Origin: Piscinibacter sp.
Lineage (GTDB): Bacteria > Pseudomonadota > Gammaproteobacteria > Burkholderiales > Burkholderiaceae_C
Assembly: GCA_016706565.1 (NCBI GenBank)
Contig: JADJJI010000002.1
Span: 1-37,889, forward strand
Reading direction: 5' to 3'
Length of the DNA stretch: 37,889 nt
The position numbers and the translations under genes were made by a program. This document shows positions 10,467-20,317 of the stretch, piece by piece (the stretch's first letter is position 1; the number at the start of each line of letters is the position of its first letter). The notes beneath the pieces were generated by a model. It did no database searches. It was not told the origin of the DNA and was given only the letters and a program-made list of their open reading frames with translations.

Positions 10467-11442
10467 TGGGTTATCTGACCGGTGTGCCTCTACGGCGTGC
10501 TCGCCGCTACCTGGGGGCTGGTACCTCGGCAAATGGACGGGCAACTTCTCGCTGCTGCTGTTCATTCTCAGTGTCGTGACCTTGGCCTACTGGCTGGCAG
10601 AACGCTTCCACTTTGCACCGCGGCGCCTCGTGGCCGCCCGTGCACTGGAAGAACAGGACACCGCCCGCCGCGCCCAGCTCGCCGCGCAGGGCATCTCCAA
10701 GGTCGACAGCGATCTGGCACCGGCGCGCGAACGACTGCTGATGCAGCCCTGGTGGCTGGACTGGACGGCCGGCCTGTTCCCGGTGATCCTGGCCGTCTTC
10801 CTGCTGCGCTCCTTCCTGTTCGAGCCGTTCAAGATCCCGTCGGGTTCGATGATTCCGACGCTGCTCGTCGGCGACCTGATTCTCGTCAACAAGTACCACT
10901 ATGGTGTGCGGCTGCCGGTGATCAACAAGAAGATCATCCCGAACAACGACCCGAAGCGCGGCGACGTGATGGTGTTCCGCTTCCCGCGCGATCCCAGCAT
11001 CGACTACATCAAGCGAGTGGTGGGCCTGCCGGGCGACGAGGTGAGCTTCCGCAACCAGAAGCTCTCGATCAACGGCCAGGAAGTCCCCCTGGAGGCGACG
11101 CCTGCGCCGGGCTTCTACGACGAGGACTCGCTGCGCTACTTCCCCGAGTTCAAGGAGAAGCTCGGCGACGTCGAGCACCGCATCCTCGTGAACCCGCAGG
11201 CGCAGCGGCCGTTCGGCGCCGATGGCGCCTACACGTTTCCCTTCCGGGAGAACTGCCGGTACAGTGCCGAGGGCGTGAGCTGCAAGGTGCCCGAGGGACA
11301 CTATTTCATGATGGGCGACAACCGCGACAATTCCGAGGACTCGCGCTACTGGGGCTTCGTGCCCGACGAGAACATCGTCGGCCGGGCCTTTTTCGTGTGG
11401 ATGAACTTCGGCAACCCGAAGCGCATCGGTTCGTTCCACTGA
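10466..11442 (+). CDS. lepB: signal peptidase I (N-terminal frameshift)
   Basis: Membrane serine protease that removes signal peptides from secreted proteins. ATG 10466 overlaps the lepA stop. Two membrane segments are visible, VTLAYWLAE and upstream (near 10500-10600) and WTAGLFPVILAVFLLRSFLF (near 10763-10825). The catalytic Ser is in PSGSMIPTLLVGDLILVNKY (codon 10846) and the catalytic Lys in IDYIKRVVGLPGDEV (codon 11011); the late box is GHYFMMGDNRDNSEDSRYWG (from about 11299). About 325 codons. The first 35 or so codons need two indels near 10484 and 10515 to read as YGVLAAYLGAWYLGKWTGNF-like sequence. lepA-lepB is the standard pair. Confidence 0.95.
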
Positions 11443-11481
11443 CGCGCCGGGGCACGAGGTTCACGACGGGAGCATGAACGC

Positions 11482-11850
11482 ATGACTGCACAGCCTGTAT
11501 CGAGCCGCCGCCAGCGCGGTGTCACTCTCTTCGGCCTGATGTTCTGGGCCGTGCTGATCGGTTTCGGTGCGCTCGTCACGATGCGCGTACTACCGACCAT
11601 CAACGAGTACTACACCATCCAGCGTGCGGTCGAGAAGATCGCCAAGGAAGGGGGCACCACCGTGCCCGAGATCCGCAATGCCTTCGAGAAGCAGAAGCAG
11701 ATCGAGTACTCGATCAACTCGATCGAAGGCAAGGACCTCAAGATCACCAAAGAGAACGAGAAGGTCGTGGTGAGTTTCGCCTACGACAAGGAGATCGAGC
11801 TGATGGCTCCGGTCTACCTGCTCATCAAGTACGAGGGGCACTCCAAGTAG
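11482..11850 (+). CDS. DUF4845 family membrane protein
   Basis: A 122-residue protein of unknown function found between lepB and rnc in many betaproteobacteria. It starts at ATG 11482, 39 bases after lepB. It reads MTAQPVSSRRQRGVTLFGLM with one transmembrane or pilin-like hydrophobic segment (LFGLMFWAVLIGFGALVTMR, residues about 16-35) and a mainly charged periplasmic part, AVEKIAKEGGTTVPEIRNAF and later KDLKITKENEKVVVSFAYDK. The R-G-V-T-L-F-G start resembles a type IV pilin-like N-terminus but lacks a clear Glu at position five. It is intact. The lepB-rnc context suggests an envelope or secretion-linked housekeeping role; nothing more can be said. Confidence 0.85.
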   Translation: MTAQPVSSRRQRGVTLFGLMFWAVLIGFGALVTMRVLPTINEYYTIQRAVEKIAKEGGTTVPEIRNAFEKQKQIEYSINSIEGKDLKITKENEKVVVSFAYDKEIELMAPVYLLIKYEGHSK

Positions 11851-11899
11851 TGCAGCGGGGCCAATGCGGGTGCGAGGGCACCTGACCGCGACCAACCCG

Positions 11900-12604
11900 A
11901 TGGACGAACGACTCGACGAACTCCAGCAACGGATCGGTCACCGATTCCGCCAGGCCGATCTGCTGCCGCGTGCGCTCACGCACCGCAGCTTCGGCGCCGA
12001 TCACAACGAACGGCTCGAATTCCTCGGCGATGCCGTGCTCAGCCTGGCCGTGTCCAGCCTGCTGTTCGACCGCTTCGCCGGTTCCGACGAAGGCGATCTG
12101 ACGCGCGTGCGCGCCCACCTGGTTCGCGAGGAGAGTCTGCACCGCGTCGCCTTGCAGGTCGGCCTGCCGGAGGTGCTGCGCCTGTCGGAGGGCGAAGCCC
12201 GGGGCGGCGGCGCGCAGCGCGCGTCCATCCTCGCCGATGCGCTGGAGGCGGTGATCGGCGCGGTGTTCCTCGACGGCGGCTTCGACTCGGCGCGCGCGCT
12301 GGTGCAGCGCCTGTTCGGCGAGGTCATCGCCGGTACCGACATCGGCGGCTGGGCCAAGGATGCCAAGACCGAACTGCAGGAATGGCTGCAGGCGCGGCGC
12401 CTGCCGGTTCCGACCTATCGCATCAGCGGCACACGTGGGCAGGCCCATGCGCAGACCTTCGAGGTCGAATGCGAGGTGCCGGCCCTGGGCCTGACGCAGG
12501 CCGGCGAGGGCAAGTCCCGCCGGCAGGCCGAGCAGGAAGCGGCACGCCGCATGATCGACCTGCTCAAGGCCAGCGACCGCCCCGGCGGCCCGCTCCGCTC
12601 ATGA
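11900..12604 (+). CDS. rnc: ribonuclease III
   Basis: Double-strand-specific endoribonuclease that processes rRNA precursors and structured mRNAs. I chose ATG 11900 ([20 protein letters not shown]); a start at 11864 in the same frame would add 12 residues without family support. The signature [17 protein letters not shown] is near 12007 and the second acidic box [15 protein letters not shown] near 12238. The dsRNA-binding domain spans [20 protein letters not shown] to [19 protein letters not shown] (12367-12565). 234 residues, normal length, no frame breaks. The TGA at 12602-12604 overlaps the era ATG at 12601, a four-base coupling seen widely for rnc-era. Confidence 0.97.
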   Translation: MDERLDELQQRIGHRFRQADLLPRALTHRSFGADHNERLEFLGDAVLSLAVSSLLFDRFAGSDEGDLTRVRAHLVREESLHRVALQVGLPEVLRLSEGEARGGGAQRASILADALEAVIGAVFLDGGFDSARALVQRLFGEVIAGTDIGGWAKDAKTELQEWLQARRLPVPTYRISGTRGQAHAQTFEVECEVPALGLTQAGEGKSRRQAEQEAARRMIDLLKASDRPGGPLRS

Positions 12605-13527
12605 CCACCACCCCTTCTGCCGAAGAACCTCCCGCGGCTCAGCGCTGCGGCCTGATCGCCATCGTCGGCCGGCCGAACGTCGGCAAGTCGACCCTGCTGA
12701 ACGCATTGGTCGGCCAGAAGATCAGCATCACCTCGGCGAAGGCACAGACCACCCGCCACCGCATCACTGGCATCCGCACGCTGGGTGCCACGCAGTTCGT
12801 CTTCGTCGACACGCCCGGCTTCCAGACGCGCCACGCCGCGGCGCTGAACCGGCACCTCAACCGCACCGTGCAGGGCGCGCTCGCCGATGTCGATGTGGTG
12901 CTCTTCGTCGTCGAAGCGGGCCGTTTCGGGTTGGACGACGCCAAGGTGCTCGCCCTCATTCAGGGCGAGGCCATGAAGGGCAAGCCGGTGTTCCTGATTG
13001 CCAACAAGCTCGACGCCGTGCAGCGCCGCGCCGAACTGGCGCCCTGGCTCAAGAGCATGCAGGACCGCCACGCCTTCGCCGAGTTCGTGCCGCTGTCGGC
13101 CAAGAAGGCGGCAGACGTCGAGCGCCTGTTGGGCATCGTGCGCCCCTACCTGCCCGAGCAGCCCTGGTTCCACGAGGAAGACGCCCTCACCGACCGCAGC
13201 GACCGATTCCTGGCCAGCGAACTCATCCGCGAGAAGCTGTTCCGCCTGACTGGCGATGAACTTCCCTACACCTCGACGGTGGTGATCGACAAGTTCGAGG
13301 AAGAGGGCAACCTGCGGCGCATCGCCGCCTCCATCGTCGTCGAGCGCGACGCGCACAAGGGCATCGTCATCGGTGCCGGCGGCGAGCGGCTCAAGCGCAT
13401 CGGTTCCGAGGCGCGCCAGGAGCTCGAGACGCTGCTGGATGCGAAGGTGTTCCTCGAGCTGTTCGTCAAGGTGCGATCCGGCTGGGCAGCGGACGAGGAC
13501 CACCTGCGCAGCTACGGCTACGAATAA
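12601..13527 (+). CDS. era: GTPase Era
   Basis: Essential GTPase that binds the 3' end of 16S rRNA and assists 30S subunit maturation. ATG 12601 overlaps rnc by four bases and gives [20 protein letters not shown]. Motifs: G1 [16 protein letters not shown] (near 12667), G2 TTRHR, G3 [11 protein letters not shown] (near 12805), G4 NKLDAVQ (near 13003), G5 SAKKA. The C-terminal KH domain reads [20 protein letters not shown] and [13 protein letters not shown] (13354-13490). 308 residues, uninterrupted. recO follows after two bases. Confidence 0.97.
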   Translation: MTTTPSAEEPPAAQRCGLIAIVGRPNVGKSTLLNALVGQKISITSAKAQTTRHRITGIRTLGATQFVFVDTPGFQTRHAAALNRHLNRTVQGALADVDVVLFVVEAGRFGLDDAKVLALIQGEAMKGKPVFLIANKLDAVQRRAELAPWLKSMQDRHAFAEFVPLSAKKAADVERLLGIVRPYLPEQPWFHEEDALTDRSDRFLASELIREKLFRLTGDELPYTSTVVIDKFEEEGNLRRIAASIVVERDAHKGIVIGAGGERLKRIGSEARQELETLLDAKVFLELFVKVRSGWAADEDHLRSYGYE

Positions 13528-13529
13528 CG

Positions 13530-14303
13530 ATGGCCACGGCGCGCGGTGCGGCCCCGCTGGCGGCCTTCGTGCTGCACCGCTACGACTGGAGCGAATCCAG
13601 CCTGATCGTCGAGCTGTTCACTCGCAGCCAGGGTCGCGTGGCAGTGGCGGCACGCGGTGCCCGCAGGCCGCACTCCAACCTGCGTGCCGTACTGCTGCCC
13701 TTCCAGCGCGTCAACGTCTCGCTGGGCCGGCTGCCCGAAGGTGAGGGGGCCGGCGAGGTGCAGACGTTGCGCCAGGCCGAGTGGGGCGGTGGCGCGTCCA
13801 TGCTCACCGGGGCGGCGCTGTTCAGCGGCTTCTATCTGAACGAGCTGCTGATGAAGCTGCTCGCCCGGCACGACCCGCACCCGGCGCTCTGCGATTCCTA
13901 TGCGCAGACGCTGCCGCTGCTTGGCCCCGGCGAGGATGCCCGGCACGCAGGCCGCGCTGCGCGCGCCTTCGAGCTGACGCTGCTGCAGGAGATCGGCCTG
14001 CTGCCCGACCTGAGCGTGGCAACGCAGACTCAGCAACCCTTGCAGCCCGCCGCCCTGTACGCGCTTCGGCCGGAGGCCGGCGTCATCGAGGCTCGCGGCG
14101 ACGAGTCCGGGCTGTCCGGCGCGACACTGGTCGGCGTGCAGGCGGCGCTCGAGCATGGCAGCCTCGAGGCCTTGCAGCAGGCCTGCGCCGGTGCGCTGCC
14201 GGCGCTGAAGGCGCATGCTGCGTGCGCTGCTTCACTATCATCTCGGCTCCGCCCATTGCGCACCCGCCAGGTGATGCTGGACGTGCAGAACCTCGCCCCA
14301 TGA
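13530..14303 (+). CDS. recO: DNA repair protein RecO
   Basis: Mediator that helps RecA load onto SSB-coated single-stranded DNA in RecFOR repair. ATG 13530 begins MATARGAAPLAAFVLHRYDW; the OB-fold part continues SLIVELFTRSQGRVAVAARG, and the helical domain has FYLNELLMKLLARHDPHPAL (near 13831-13890). About 257 residues. Near the C-terminus a pair of compensating indels (about 14217 and 14260) turns an expected LHYHLGSAH-type segment, readable in the neighbouring frame, into AASLSSRLRPL before the frame returns at RTRQVMLDVQNLAP. That local break is probably a sequence error. The stop TGA 14301-14303 overlaps an ATG at 14300 that may be the true pdxJ start. Confidence 0.93.
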   Translation: MATARGAAPLAAFVLHRYDWSESSLIVELFTRSQGRVAVAARGARRPHSNLRAVLLPFQRVNVSLGRLPEGEGAGEVQTLRQAEWGGGASMLTGAALFSGFYLNELLMKLLARHDPHPALCDSYAQTLPLLGPGEDARHAGRAARAFELTLLQEIGLLPDLSVATQTQQPLQPAALYALRPEAGVIEARGDESGLSGATLVGVQAALEHGSLEALQQACAGALPALKAHAACAASLSSRLRPLRTRQVMLDVQNLAP

Positions 14304-14339
14304 ATCCTCCTGACCACCGGACTCGACGCCCACCGCGGC

Positions 14340-15095
14340 ATGACCGCGCTGTCGGTCAACCTCAACAAGGTGGCCCTGCTGCGCAACACGCGCGCGCTGG
14401 GCATCCCGAGCGTGACGCGCGCAGCCACGCTGGCACTGGAGGCCGGCTGCCAGGGCATCACCGTGCACCCACGGCCCGATGAGCGCCACATCCGCGCGCA
14501 CGACGTCGTCGACCTCGGCGAGCTGCTGAAGTCCTGGCCGCAGGCCGAGTACAACATCGAGGGCAACCCGTTCCACAACCTGATGGACTGCGTGCGCGAC
14601 CTCGTGCGCCGCGGCCTGCCGGTGCACCAGGTCACCTTCGTGCCCGACAGCGTCGACCAGCCCACTTCCGACCACGGCTGGCGCTTTCCGCAGGATCTCG
14701 AGCGCCTGGCGCCGCTGGTTGCCGAGTGCCGGGCGATGGGCCTGCGCGTGAGCCTGTTCATGGACCCGGAGCCAGGGCAGATGCGCGGTGCGCGCGAAGC
14801 CGGCGCCGACCGCGTCGAGCTGTACACCGAGACCTACGCCCGTGCCCACGGCACGCCGCAGCAGGCGGCGGTGCTGGCCGGCTTCACCGCGTCGGCGCAG
14901 GCCGCGATGGCCGAAGGCCTGGGCCTGAACGCCGGCCATGACCTGAACCGCGACAACCTCACCGACTTCCTGCGCGCCGTGCCGGGCGTCCAGGAGGTCT
15001 CGATCGGCCATGCGCTGATCGCCGATGCGCTGGAGCTCGGCCTGGCCGAGACGGTGCGCGACTACCTGCGCTGCATCCACCGCGCCCAGGCCTGA
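14340..15095 (+). CDS. pdxJ: pyridoxine 5'-phosphate synthase
   Basis: Condenses 1-deoxyxylulose 5-phosphate-derived and 3-amino-hydroxyacetone phosphate substrates into pyridoxine 5'-phosphate, the last ring-forming step of vitamin B6 synthesis. From ATG 14340 it reads [20 protein letters not shown]; the TIM-barrel motifs include [70 protein letters not shown] and [13 protein letters not shown]. 251 residues. An upstream ATG at 14300, overlapping the recO stop, would add about 13 residues if one base error is allowed; which start is used is open. The recO-pdxJ-acpS order is conserved in proteobacteria. Confidence 0.96.
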   Translation: MTALSVNLNKVALLRNTRALGIPSVTRAATLALEAGCQGITVHPRPDERHIRAHDVVDLGELLKSWPQAEYNIEGNPFHNLMDCVRDLVRRGLPVHQVTFVPDSVDQPTSDHGWRFPQDLERLAPLVAECRAMGLRVSLFMDPEPGQMRGAREAGADRVELYTETYARAHGTPQQAAVLAGFTASAQAAMAEGLGLNAGHDLNRDNLTDFLRAVPGVQEVSIGHALIADALELGLAETVRDYLRCIHRAQA

Positions 15096-15102
15096 GCCAA
15101 GC

Positions 15103-15505
15103 ATGATTTTTGGCGTTGGCACCGACATCTGCGATATCCGTCGGATGCGCGAGACCTACGCGCGGCGCGGCGAACGTTTCGCGTCCAAGGTGCTGGGCCC
15201 GCACGAGATCGAGGTGTTCCGCCAGCGTCTGGCCAAGGTCGAGTCGCGCGGCATCAGCTACCTGGCCACGCGCTTCTCGGCCAAGGAGGCTTTCTCCAAG
15301 GCCATCGGCTTGGGCATCCGCATGCCGATGACCTGGCGTGACTGCGAGGTGGTCAAGGCGCCCAGCGGCAAGCCCGAGATCCGCCTGCACGGCGCGCTGG
15401 CCGAGTGGGTTCGAATCGCGCGGCCTGACTGCGCATGTCAGCGTGACCGATGAAACCGACTACGCGGCGAGCTTCGTCGTCGTCGAAACCCGAGAGAACC
15501 GATGA
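15103..15505 (+). CDS. acpS: holo-ACP synthase (late frameshift)
   Basis: Transfers 4'-phosphopantetheine from CoA to the serine of acyl carrier protein. ATG 15103 gives [20 protein letters not shown], with the metal-binding Asp in GTDICDI; the second motif [20 protein letters not shown] (near 15271) holds the catalytic Glu and Lys. In the sequence as given the frame stops at 15453, but one extra base near 15408 explains this: the other frame continues [20 protein letters not shown] to the TGA at 15503-15505, which overlaps the nagZ ATG. About 133 residues, normal. It acts on AcpP encoded at 2153 in the same window. Confidence 0.94.
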
Positions 15506-16560
15506 GTCCCCATTGCCCCGTCATCCTGGACATCGCCGGCCTGAGCCTGTCGGCCGACGACCGCCGCCGCCTGAAGCACCCGCTGACCGGCGGGCTGATC
15601 CTGTTTGCCCGCAACTGGTCCGACCGCCGCCAGCTCGTCGAACTGACCGCCGAGATCAAGTCGATCCGCGCCGACCTGCTGGTCTGCGTCGACCACGAAG
15701 GCGGGCGCGTGCAGCGCTTCCGCACCGATGGCTTCACGCACCTGCCGCCGATGCGCGCGCTGGGCGAACTGTGGATGCGCGACGCGCTCACCGCCACCGA
15801 CGCCGCCACCGCCGCCGGCCAGGTTTTAGGCATGGAGCTGCGCGCCTGCGGCGTGGACCTGAGCTTCACGCCGGTGCTCGACCTCGACCACGGCGGCAGC
15901 AGCGTCATCGGCGACCGTGCCTTCCACCGCGATGCGCGCGTGGCCACGATGCTGGCCAAGAGCCTGATGCATGGCCTGGTGCTGGCCGGCATGGCCAACT
16001 GCGGCAAGCATTTCCCGGGGCACGGCTTCGTCAAGGCCGACAGCCACACCGAGGTGCCGGTCGACCAGCGCAGCCTGAAGGCCATCCTGGCCGACGACGC
16101 AAAGCCCTACGAGTGGCTGTCCACCAGCCTGGCCAGCGTGATGCCGGCGCACGTGGTCTACCCGAAGGTCGATGCGCACCCGGCCGGCTTTTCGCCGCGC
16201 TGGCTGAAGGACATCCTGCGTGGCCAGCTCGGCTTCACCGGCGCCGTGTTCAGCGACGATCTCAGCATGGAGGGCGCGCGCCGCGTCGGCGGCGTCGAGG
16301 TCAGCTATGCCGACGCGGCCGAGGTCGCGCTGGCCGCCGGCTGCGATCTGGTGCTGCTGTGCAACCAGTCGTTGGACGGCGGCGATGCCGTCGACGCCTT
16401 GCTCGACGGCCTGGAGGCGCAACATGCGCAGGGCCACTGGCAATCCGACCCCGACAGCGAGGCGCGCCGCCAGCGCCTGCTGCCGCAGACGGCGCCGCTG
16501 GCCTGGGACGACCTGATGCACGACCCGCTGTACCAGCGCGCGCTGGAACGGCTGCCCTAG
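15502..16560 (+). CDS. nagZ: beta-N-acetylhexosaminidase (cytoplasmic, cell-wall recycling)
   Basis: Glycoside hydrolase family 3 enzyme that removes N-acetylglucosamine from anhydro-muropeptides during peptidoglycan recycling. ATG 15502 (overlapping the acpS stop) gives [20 protein letters not shown]. Family motifs: [12 protein letters not shown] (near 15688), [15 protein letters not shown] with the general acid/base His region (near 16003-16045), and [12 protein letters not shown] holding the nucleophile Asp (near 16250). No signal peptide, consistent with a cytoplasmic enzyme. 352 residues, uninterrupted. It is the last gene of the run and faces rne tail to tail with a 58-base gap. Confidence 0.96.
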   Translation: MSPHCPVILDIAGLSLSADDRRRLKHPLTGGLILFARNWSDRRQLVELTAEIKSIRADLLVCVDHEGGRVQRFRTDGFTHLPPMRALGELWMRDALTATDAATAAGQVLGMELRACGVDLSFTPVLDLDHGGSSVIGDRAFHRDARVATMLAKSLMHGLVLAGMANCGKHFPGHGFVKADSHTEVPVDQRSLKAILADDAKPYEWLSTSLASVMPAHVVYPKVDAHPAGFSPRWLKDILRGQLGFTGAVFSDDLSMEGARRVGGVEVSYADAAEVALAAGCDLVLLCNQSLDGGDAVDALLDGLEAQHAQGHWQSDPDSEARRQRLLPQTAPLAWDDLMHDPLYQRALERLP

Positions 16561-16570
16561 AAACGACAAC

Positions 16571-16595
16571 GCCGCCGGGCGAAAGCCGCGGCGGC
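16571..16595. terminator. hairpin between convergent nagZ and rne
   Basis: GCCGCCGGGC (16571-16580), a GAAA tetraloop (16581-16584) and GCCGCGGCGGC (16585-16595) form a ten-pair GC stem with one bulged base. No U-run follows on the plus strand; on the minus strand GTTGTCGTTT follows, so it suits rne better. Termination is inferred from position. Confidence 0.5.
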
Positions 16596-16618
16596 ATGTC
16601 GAGCAGAGCGACGCGTAC

Positions 16619-19600
16619 TTACTGCGGCGCGCGCGGCTCCTGCGCAGCCTGGTCGAAGGGCAGGGTGATCTGCGAGAGATCCTTGCGGGTCTCCACCAGC
16701 ACCAGCGGGCCTTCGTCGACGATCACCGGCGGCTTGCGCTCGCGCGGCACATGCACGGGCTTCGGCTCGTTGGCCATCGCCTCCTGCACGGCGCGGATCT
16801 TGTCGGCGTCGGAGTTCACCCACTGCAGACCAGCGGATTGCGCGACCTCGGCCAGCTGACCGGCGGGCAGCACGAAGGGTTCGACCTTCGCAGCCACCGG
16901 CGCCGTCACGGGAGCGGCAACCGGTGCGGCAATAGGCGCCGTGACCGGCACCGGTGCTGCGAAGGGCGCGACAAAGGCTTCGGCCAGCGGCTCGGCGATG
17001 GGTTCGACCACCGGCACCGGTTCGGCCGCAGCCACCGGCGCGAAGTCAGCGACCGGCTCTGGCACGGCACTCGGTTCGGCCTGGGCCGATGCCTCGTCGG
17101 CCAGCGGTGCTTCGCTGCCCGGCGCAGCTTCGTCACGGCGCTCGCGGCGCTGGCGATCGCGGCCACCGCGGCCACCACGACGGCGGCTGTCGCGCTCCTC
17201 GCCGCCCTCGGTCGCCTGCGGTGCGGCCTCGACGGCCTCGCCACTGCTCACGTTTTCGGCGGCGACTTCGCCTTCCGCGCTCACCGGCGTTTCGCCGGCG
17301 CCGCCTTCTGCACCACGCGACTCGTCACGGTCACGACCACCGCGTCCGCGGCGGTTGCGACGGCGTCCGTTGCGTTCGGCCTGGGCCTCGCCGCCCTCGG
17401 CGGCACCCTCGGCCACCGGGATGGTGTCTACGAAGGCCTGCTGCACGGGCAGCGCCTCTGCGCTGGCCGCTTCGGGTGCCGGCCGGCGCTCGCTGCGCTC
17501 GGCACGCTCACCGCGCTCACCGCGCTCGCCCCGGCCACCGCGGCGGCCTTCCCCACGACCCTCGCCGCGTGTTTCCACGCCGGCCTCGGTGCGCACGGTG
17601 GCTTCTTCGCCTTCCGGGCGCTCGCTGCGCTCGCCACGTTCGTTGCGCCACGACCATCGCGACCGCCGCCTTCGCCACGACCATCGCGGCCGCCACGGCC
17701 ACCGCGGCTGTCGGCACGCCTTCGCCGCCACGTTCGCTGCGCTTCACCACGCTCACCGCGTTCTCCGCGCTTGGCGCGTCGCGGCCACCGCGGCCGCCCC
17801 GTCTCGCCGCGGCCTTCGCGGCGCGGTTCACCGCTGGCGGGAACTGCCGGCTTGGCGACCGGAGCCGGCGCTGCAGCCGGCGTGGCTCGGCTCGGCCGCG
17901 AACAGGCGCTTGACCCAGCCGAAGAAGCCCGTGCCGGCCGCAGCCGCCGCAGGCGGCGCCGCCACCGGCGCCGGCGCAGCCACCGGAGCCACCGCGATGG
18001 GTTCGGGCTTCGGCACAGGCTGCGGTGCGGGCGGCTCGGGCATGATCCCCTTGATCACCGGCTCCTGCTTGGGCTTGGCCTTCTCACGACGGGTGATGCC
18101 GACTTCCTCGTCCATCTCGTCGATCATCGTGTAGCTGGCCTGCAGGTTCTCCAGACGCGGGTCGTCATGGCGCAGGCGCTCGAGCCGGTAGTTCGGCGTG
18201 TCGAGGTTCTTGTTCGGCACCAGCAGCACGGTGACGCGCTGCTTCAGTTCGATCTTGGTGATCTCGGTGCGCTTCTCGTTGAGCAGGAAGGACACCACTT
18301 CCACCGGCACCTGCACGTGCACGGCGGCGGTGTTGTCCTTCATCGACTCCTCCTGCACCATGCGCAGGATCTGCAGCGCGGAGCTCTCGGTGTCGCGGAT
18401 GTGGCCGGTGCCGTTGCAGCGCGGGCAGGTGATGTGGCTGCCTTCGCTCAGGGCCGGGCGCAGGCGCTGGCGGCTGAGTTCGAGCAGGCCGAACTTGCTG
18501 ATCGAGCTGAACTGCACGCGGGCGCGGTCTTGGCGCAGCGCGTCGCGCAGCCGGGTCTCGACCTCGCGGCGGTTCTTCGACTCTTCCATGTCGATGAAGT
18601 CGACGACGATCAGGCCGCCGAGGTCGCGCAGCCGCATCTGGCGGGCGATCTCGTCGGCCGCTTCGAGGTTGGTGCGGGTCGCGGTTTCCTCGATGTCGCT
18701 GCCGCGCGTGGAGCGCGCCGAGTTGACGTCCACCGAGACCAGCGCCTCGGTGTGGTCGATCACGATCGCGCCGCCCGAGGGCAGGTTCACGGTGCGGCGA
18801 GAACGCGGTCTCGATCTGGTGCTCGATCTGGAAGCGGCTGAACAGCGGTGCGTCGTCACGGTAGCGCTTGACCTTGTGTGCCGTCTCGGGCATCACATGG
18901 GTCATGAACTGCAGCGCCTGGTCGTAGATGTCGTCGGTGTCGATCAGGATCTCGCCGATATCCGACGTGAAGTAGTCGCGGATCGCCCGGATCACCAGGC
19001 TCGACTCCTGATAGATCAGGAACGCGCCCTTGCCGCCCTTGGAGGCGCCGTCGATGGCCTCCCAGAGCTTGAGCATGTAGTTCAGGTCCCACTGCAGCTC
19101 GGCGGCCGAGCGGCCGATGCCGGCGGTGCGGGCGATCAGGCTCATGCCCTTGGGGTACTCGAGCTGGTCGAGGTTTTCCTTCAGCTCCTCGCGCTCCTCG
19201 CCCTCGATGCGCCGGCTCACGCCGCCGCCGCGCGGGTTGTTGGGCATCAGCACCAGGTAGCGGCCGGCCAGGCTCACGAAGGTGGTGAGCGCCGCGCCCT
19301 TGTTGCCGCGCTCTTCCTTCTCGACCTGGACCAGCAGTTCCTGGCCATTCGAGATGACGTCCTGGATCTTCGCGTCGCGCACGCTGGCGCCTTCGCGGAA
19401 GTAGTTCTTGGAGATCTCCTTGAACGGCAGGAAGCCGTGGCGGTCTTCGCCGTAGTCGACGAAGCAGGCTTCCAGCGACGGCTCGACGCGCGTCACCACG
19501 GCCTTGTAGATGTTGCCCTTGCGCTGTTCGCGCCCTTCGATCTCGGTCTCGAAGTCGAGCAGCTTCTGCCCGTCGACGATCGCCAGGCGACGCTCTTCCT

Positions 19601-19631
19601 GCTGCGTCGCATTGATCAGCATGCGTTTCAT
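16619..19631 (-). CDS. rne: ribonuclease E (frameshifted)
   Basis: Single-strand endoribonuclease and scaffold of the RNA degradosome. I chose the ATG at 19631 ([20 protein letters not shown]), five bases after an AGGAG site; a GTG two codons earlier is possible. The catalytic half shows the S1 region ([20 protein letters not shown]), [19 protein letters not shown], the DNase I-like centre [20 protein letters not shown] and [11 protein letters not shown] with the acidic residues, and the zinc-link [12 protein letters not shown] (near 18400-18435). The C-terminal half is disordered: repeated Gly-Glu-Arg/Ser-Glu-Arg and Pro-Ala-Val-Thr runs, ending [20 protein letters not shown]. About 1000 residues. 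Frame breaks occur near 18795, 17880 and 17650-17730, the last two in low-complexity sequence. The region 16620-17830 is likely the degradosome and RNA-binding tail. Confidence 0.93.
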
Positions 19632-20258
19632 GTGCACTCCTTCCGCGCCGCCACGAGGGCCGGCGCACTGCCATCAGTCACCGCCTGCAGGTGCAGGTGG
19701 CGACGCTTCGATGCACGAGAAACGCGTGGGAACCGGAAGGAATCGCCCTGGACTGCCTGGTTGCGGTGTCGATCAGAAGATCGGCCGCACGGGCAGCGTT
19801 GCGCGTGCGCGACAGTGGGGTGGGCGGCTGGCACTGCGCGCTGAGGCCTCGTGGGCCGGCCGCGCGCTGCATGAAAGTCCTGGGTCCTGGGCCACCGGGA
19901 ACCCGGGAGCGACGGCGCAGCGCAGGAGCATGTCCTGTCAGGCGCACGCTCGCAGCGCGGGGGTGGGGACCGGGAACAACATCCGCTGGATCACTGGACG
20001 CAGACGGGAGACGTCGGCTTTCGCGGGGCTTGTGCCCTCACGCTCGGCCGCGGGTGTCTCCTGTCCGAAAACCTTGTTGGGTGGTTCGTTCTTCGTTTGC
20101 TCTGCCGCTCCGTGACCAGGGCCGCGGCGTCACTTGGGGACGCCGCCCGCCCGGGCAACGTTGCGTTGCATCACCGGGTGCCGCTCCCTGAGCGCGCCCG
20201 TCACGCTGGCCTCGCGGGCTAAACTCCGTGGAATCAAGCACTTAGAGCACAACGTGAA
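19632..20258 (-). promoter_or_regulatory. long 5' leader of rne
   Basis: If transcription starts about 8 bases after the minus-strand TATAAT at 20271-20266, the rne mRNA has a leader of over 600 nt. No credible gene lies in this 620-base stretch on either strand. It can fold: GCGGCGTC (20124-20131) pairs perfectly with GACGCCGC (20139-20146), and CGATC/GATCG form a small stem at 19770-19783. In E. coli a long rne leader lets RNase E cleave its own mRNA and so limit its level; the same autoregulation is plausible here, but I recognise no known leader motif. Confidence 0.5.
20217..20225 (+). promoter_or_regulatory. candidate rluC promoter -10
   Basis: GGCTAAACT, hexamer TAAACT at 20220-20225, is one base off the GGCTANAAT form seen before acpP and the lepA region. 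A start near 20232 would give an rluC leader of about 85 nt. It points toward the rne promoter on the opposite strand, so the two transcripts would overlap at their 5' ends. Confidence 0.4.
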
Positions 20259-20265
20259 CGCGCCG

Positions 20266-20271
20266 ATTATA
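20266..20271 (-). promoter_or_regulatory. candidate rne promoter -10 (TATAAT)
   Basis: On the minus strand the sequence CCCCTATAATCGG holds a perfect TATAAT (plus 20266-20271, ATTATA). It is the only consensus -10 in the rne-rluC gap and is correctly oriented for rne. No good -35 is seen 16-18 bases upstream. Confidence 0.5.
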
Positions 20272-20317
20272 GGGGCCAACCGGAAACCCGGCCGCGCGGC
20301 TCGCCAACGCCCCGAGC

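Noticed and set aside
16751-18841. A long open frame on the plus strand opposite rne
   Set aside because: It is rich in Arg, Leu, His and Ala with no domain pattern, and mirrors the codon bias of the rne frame. Treated as an antisense shadow.
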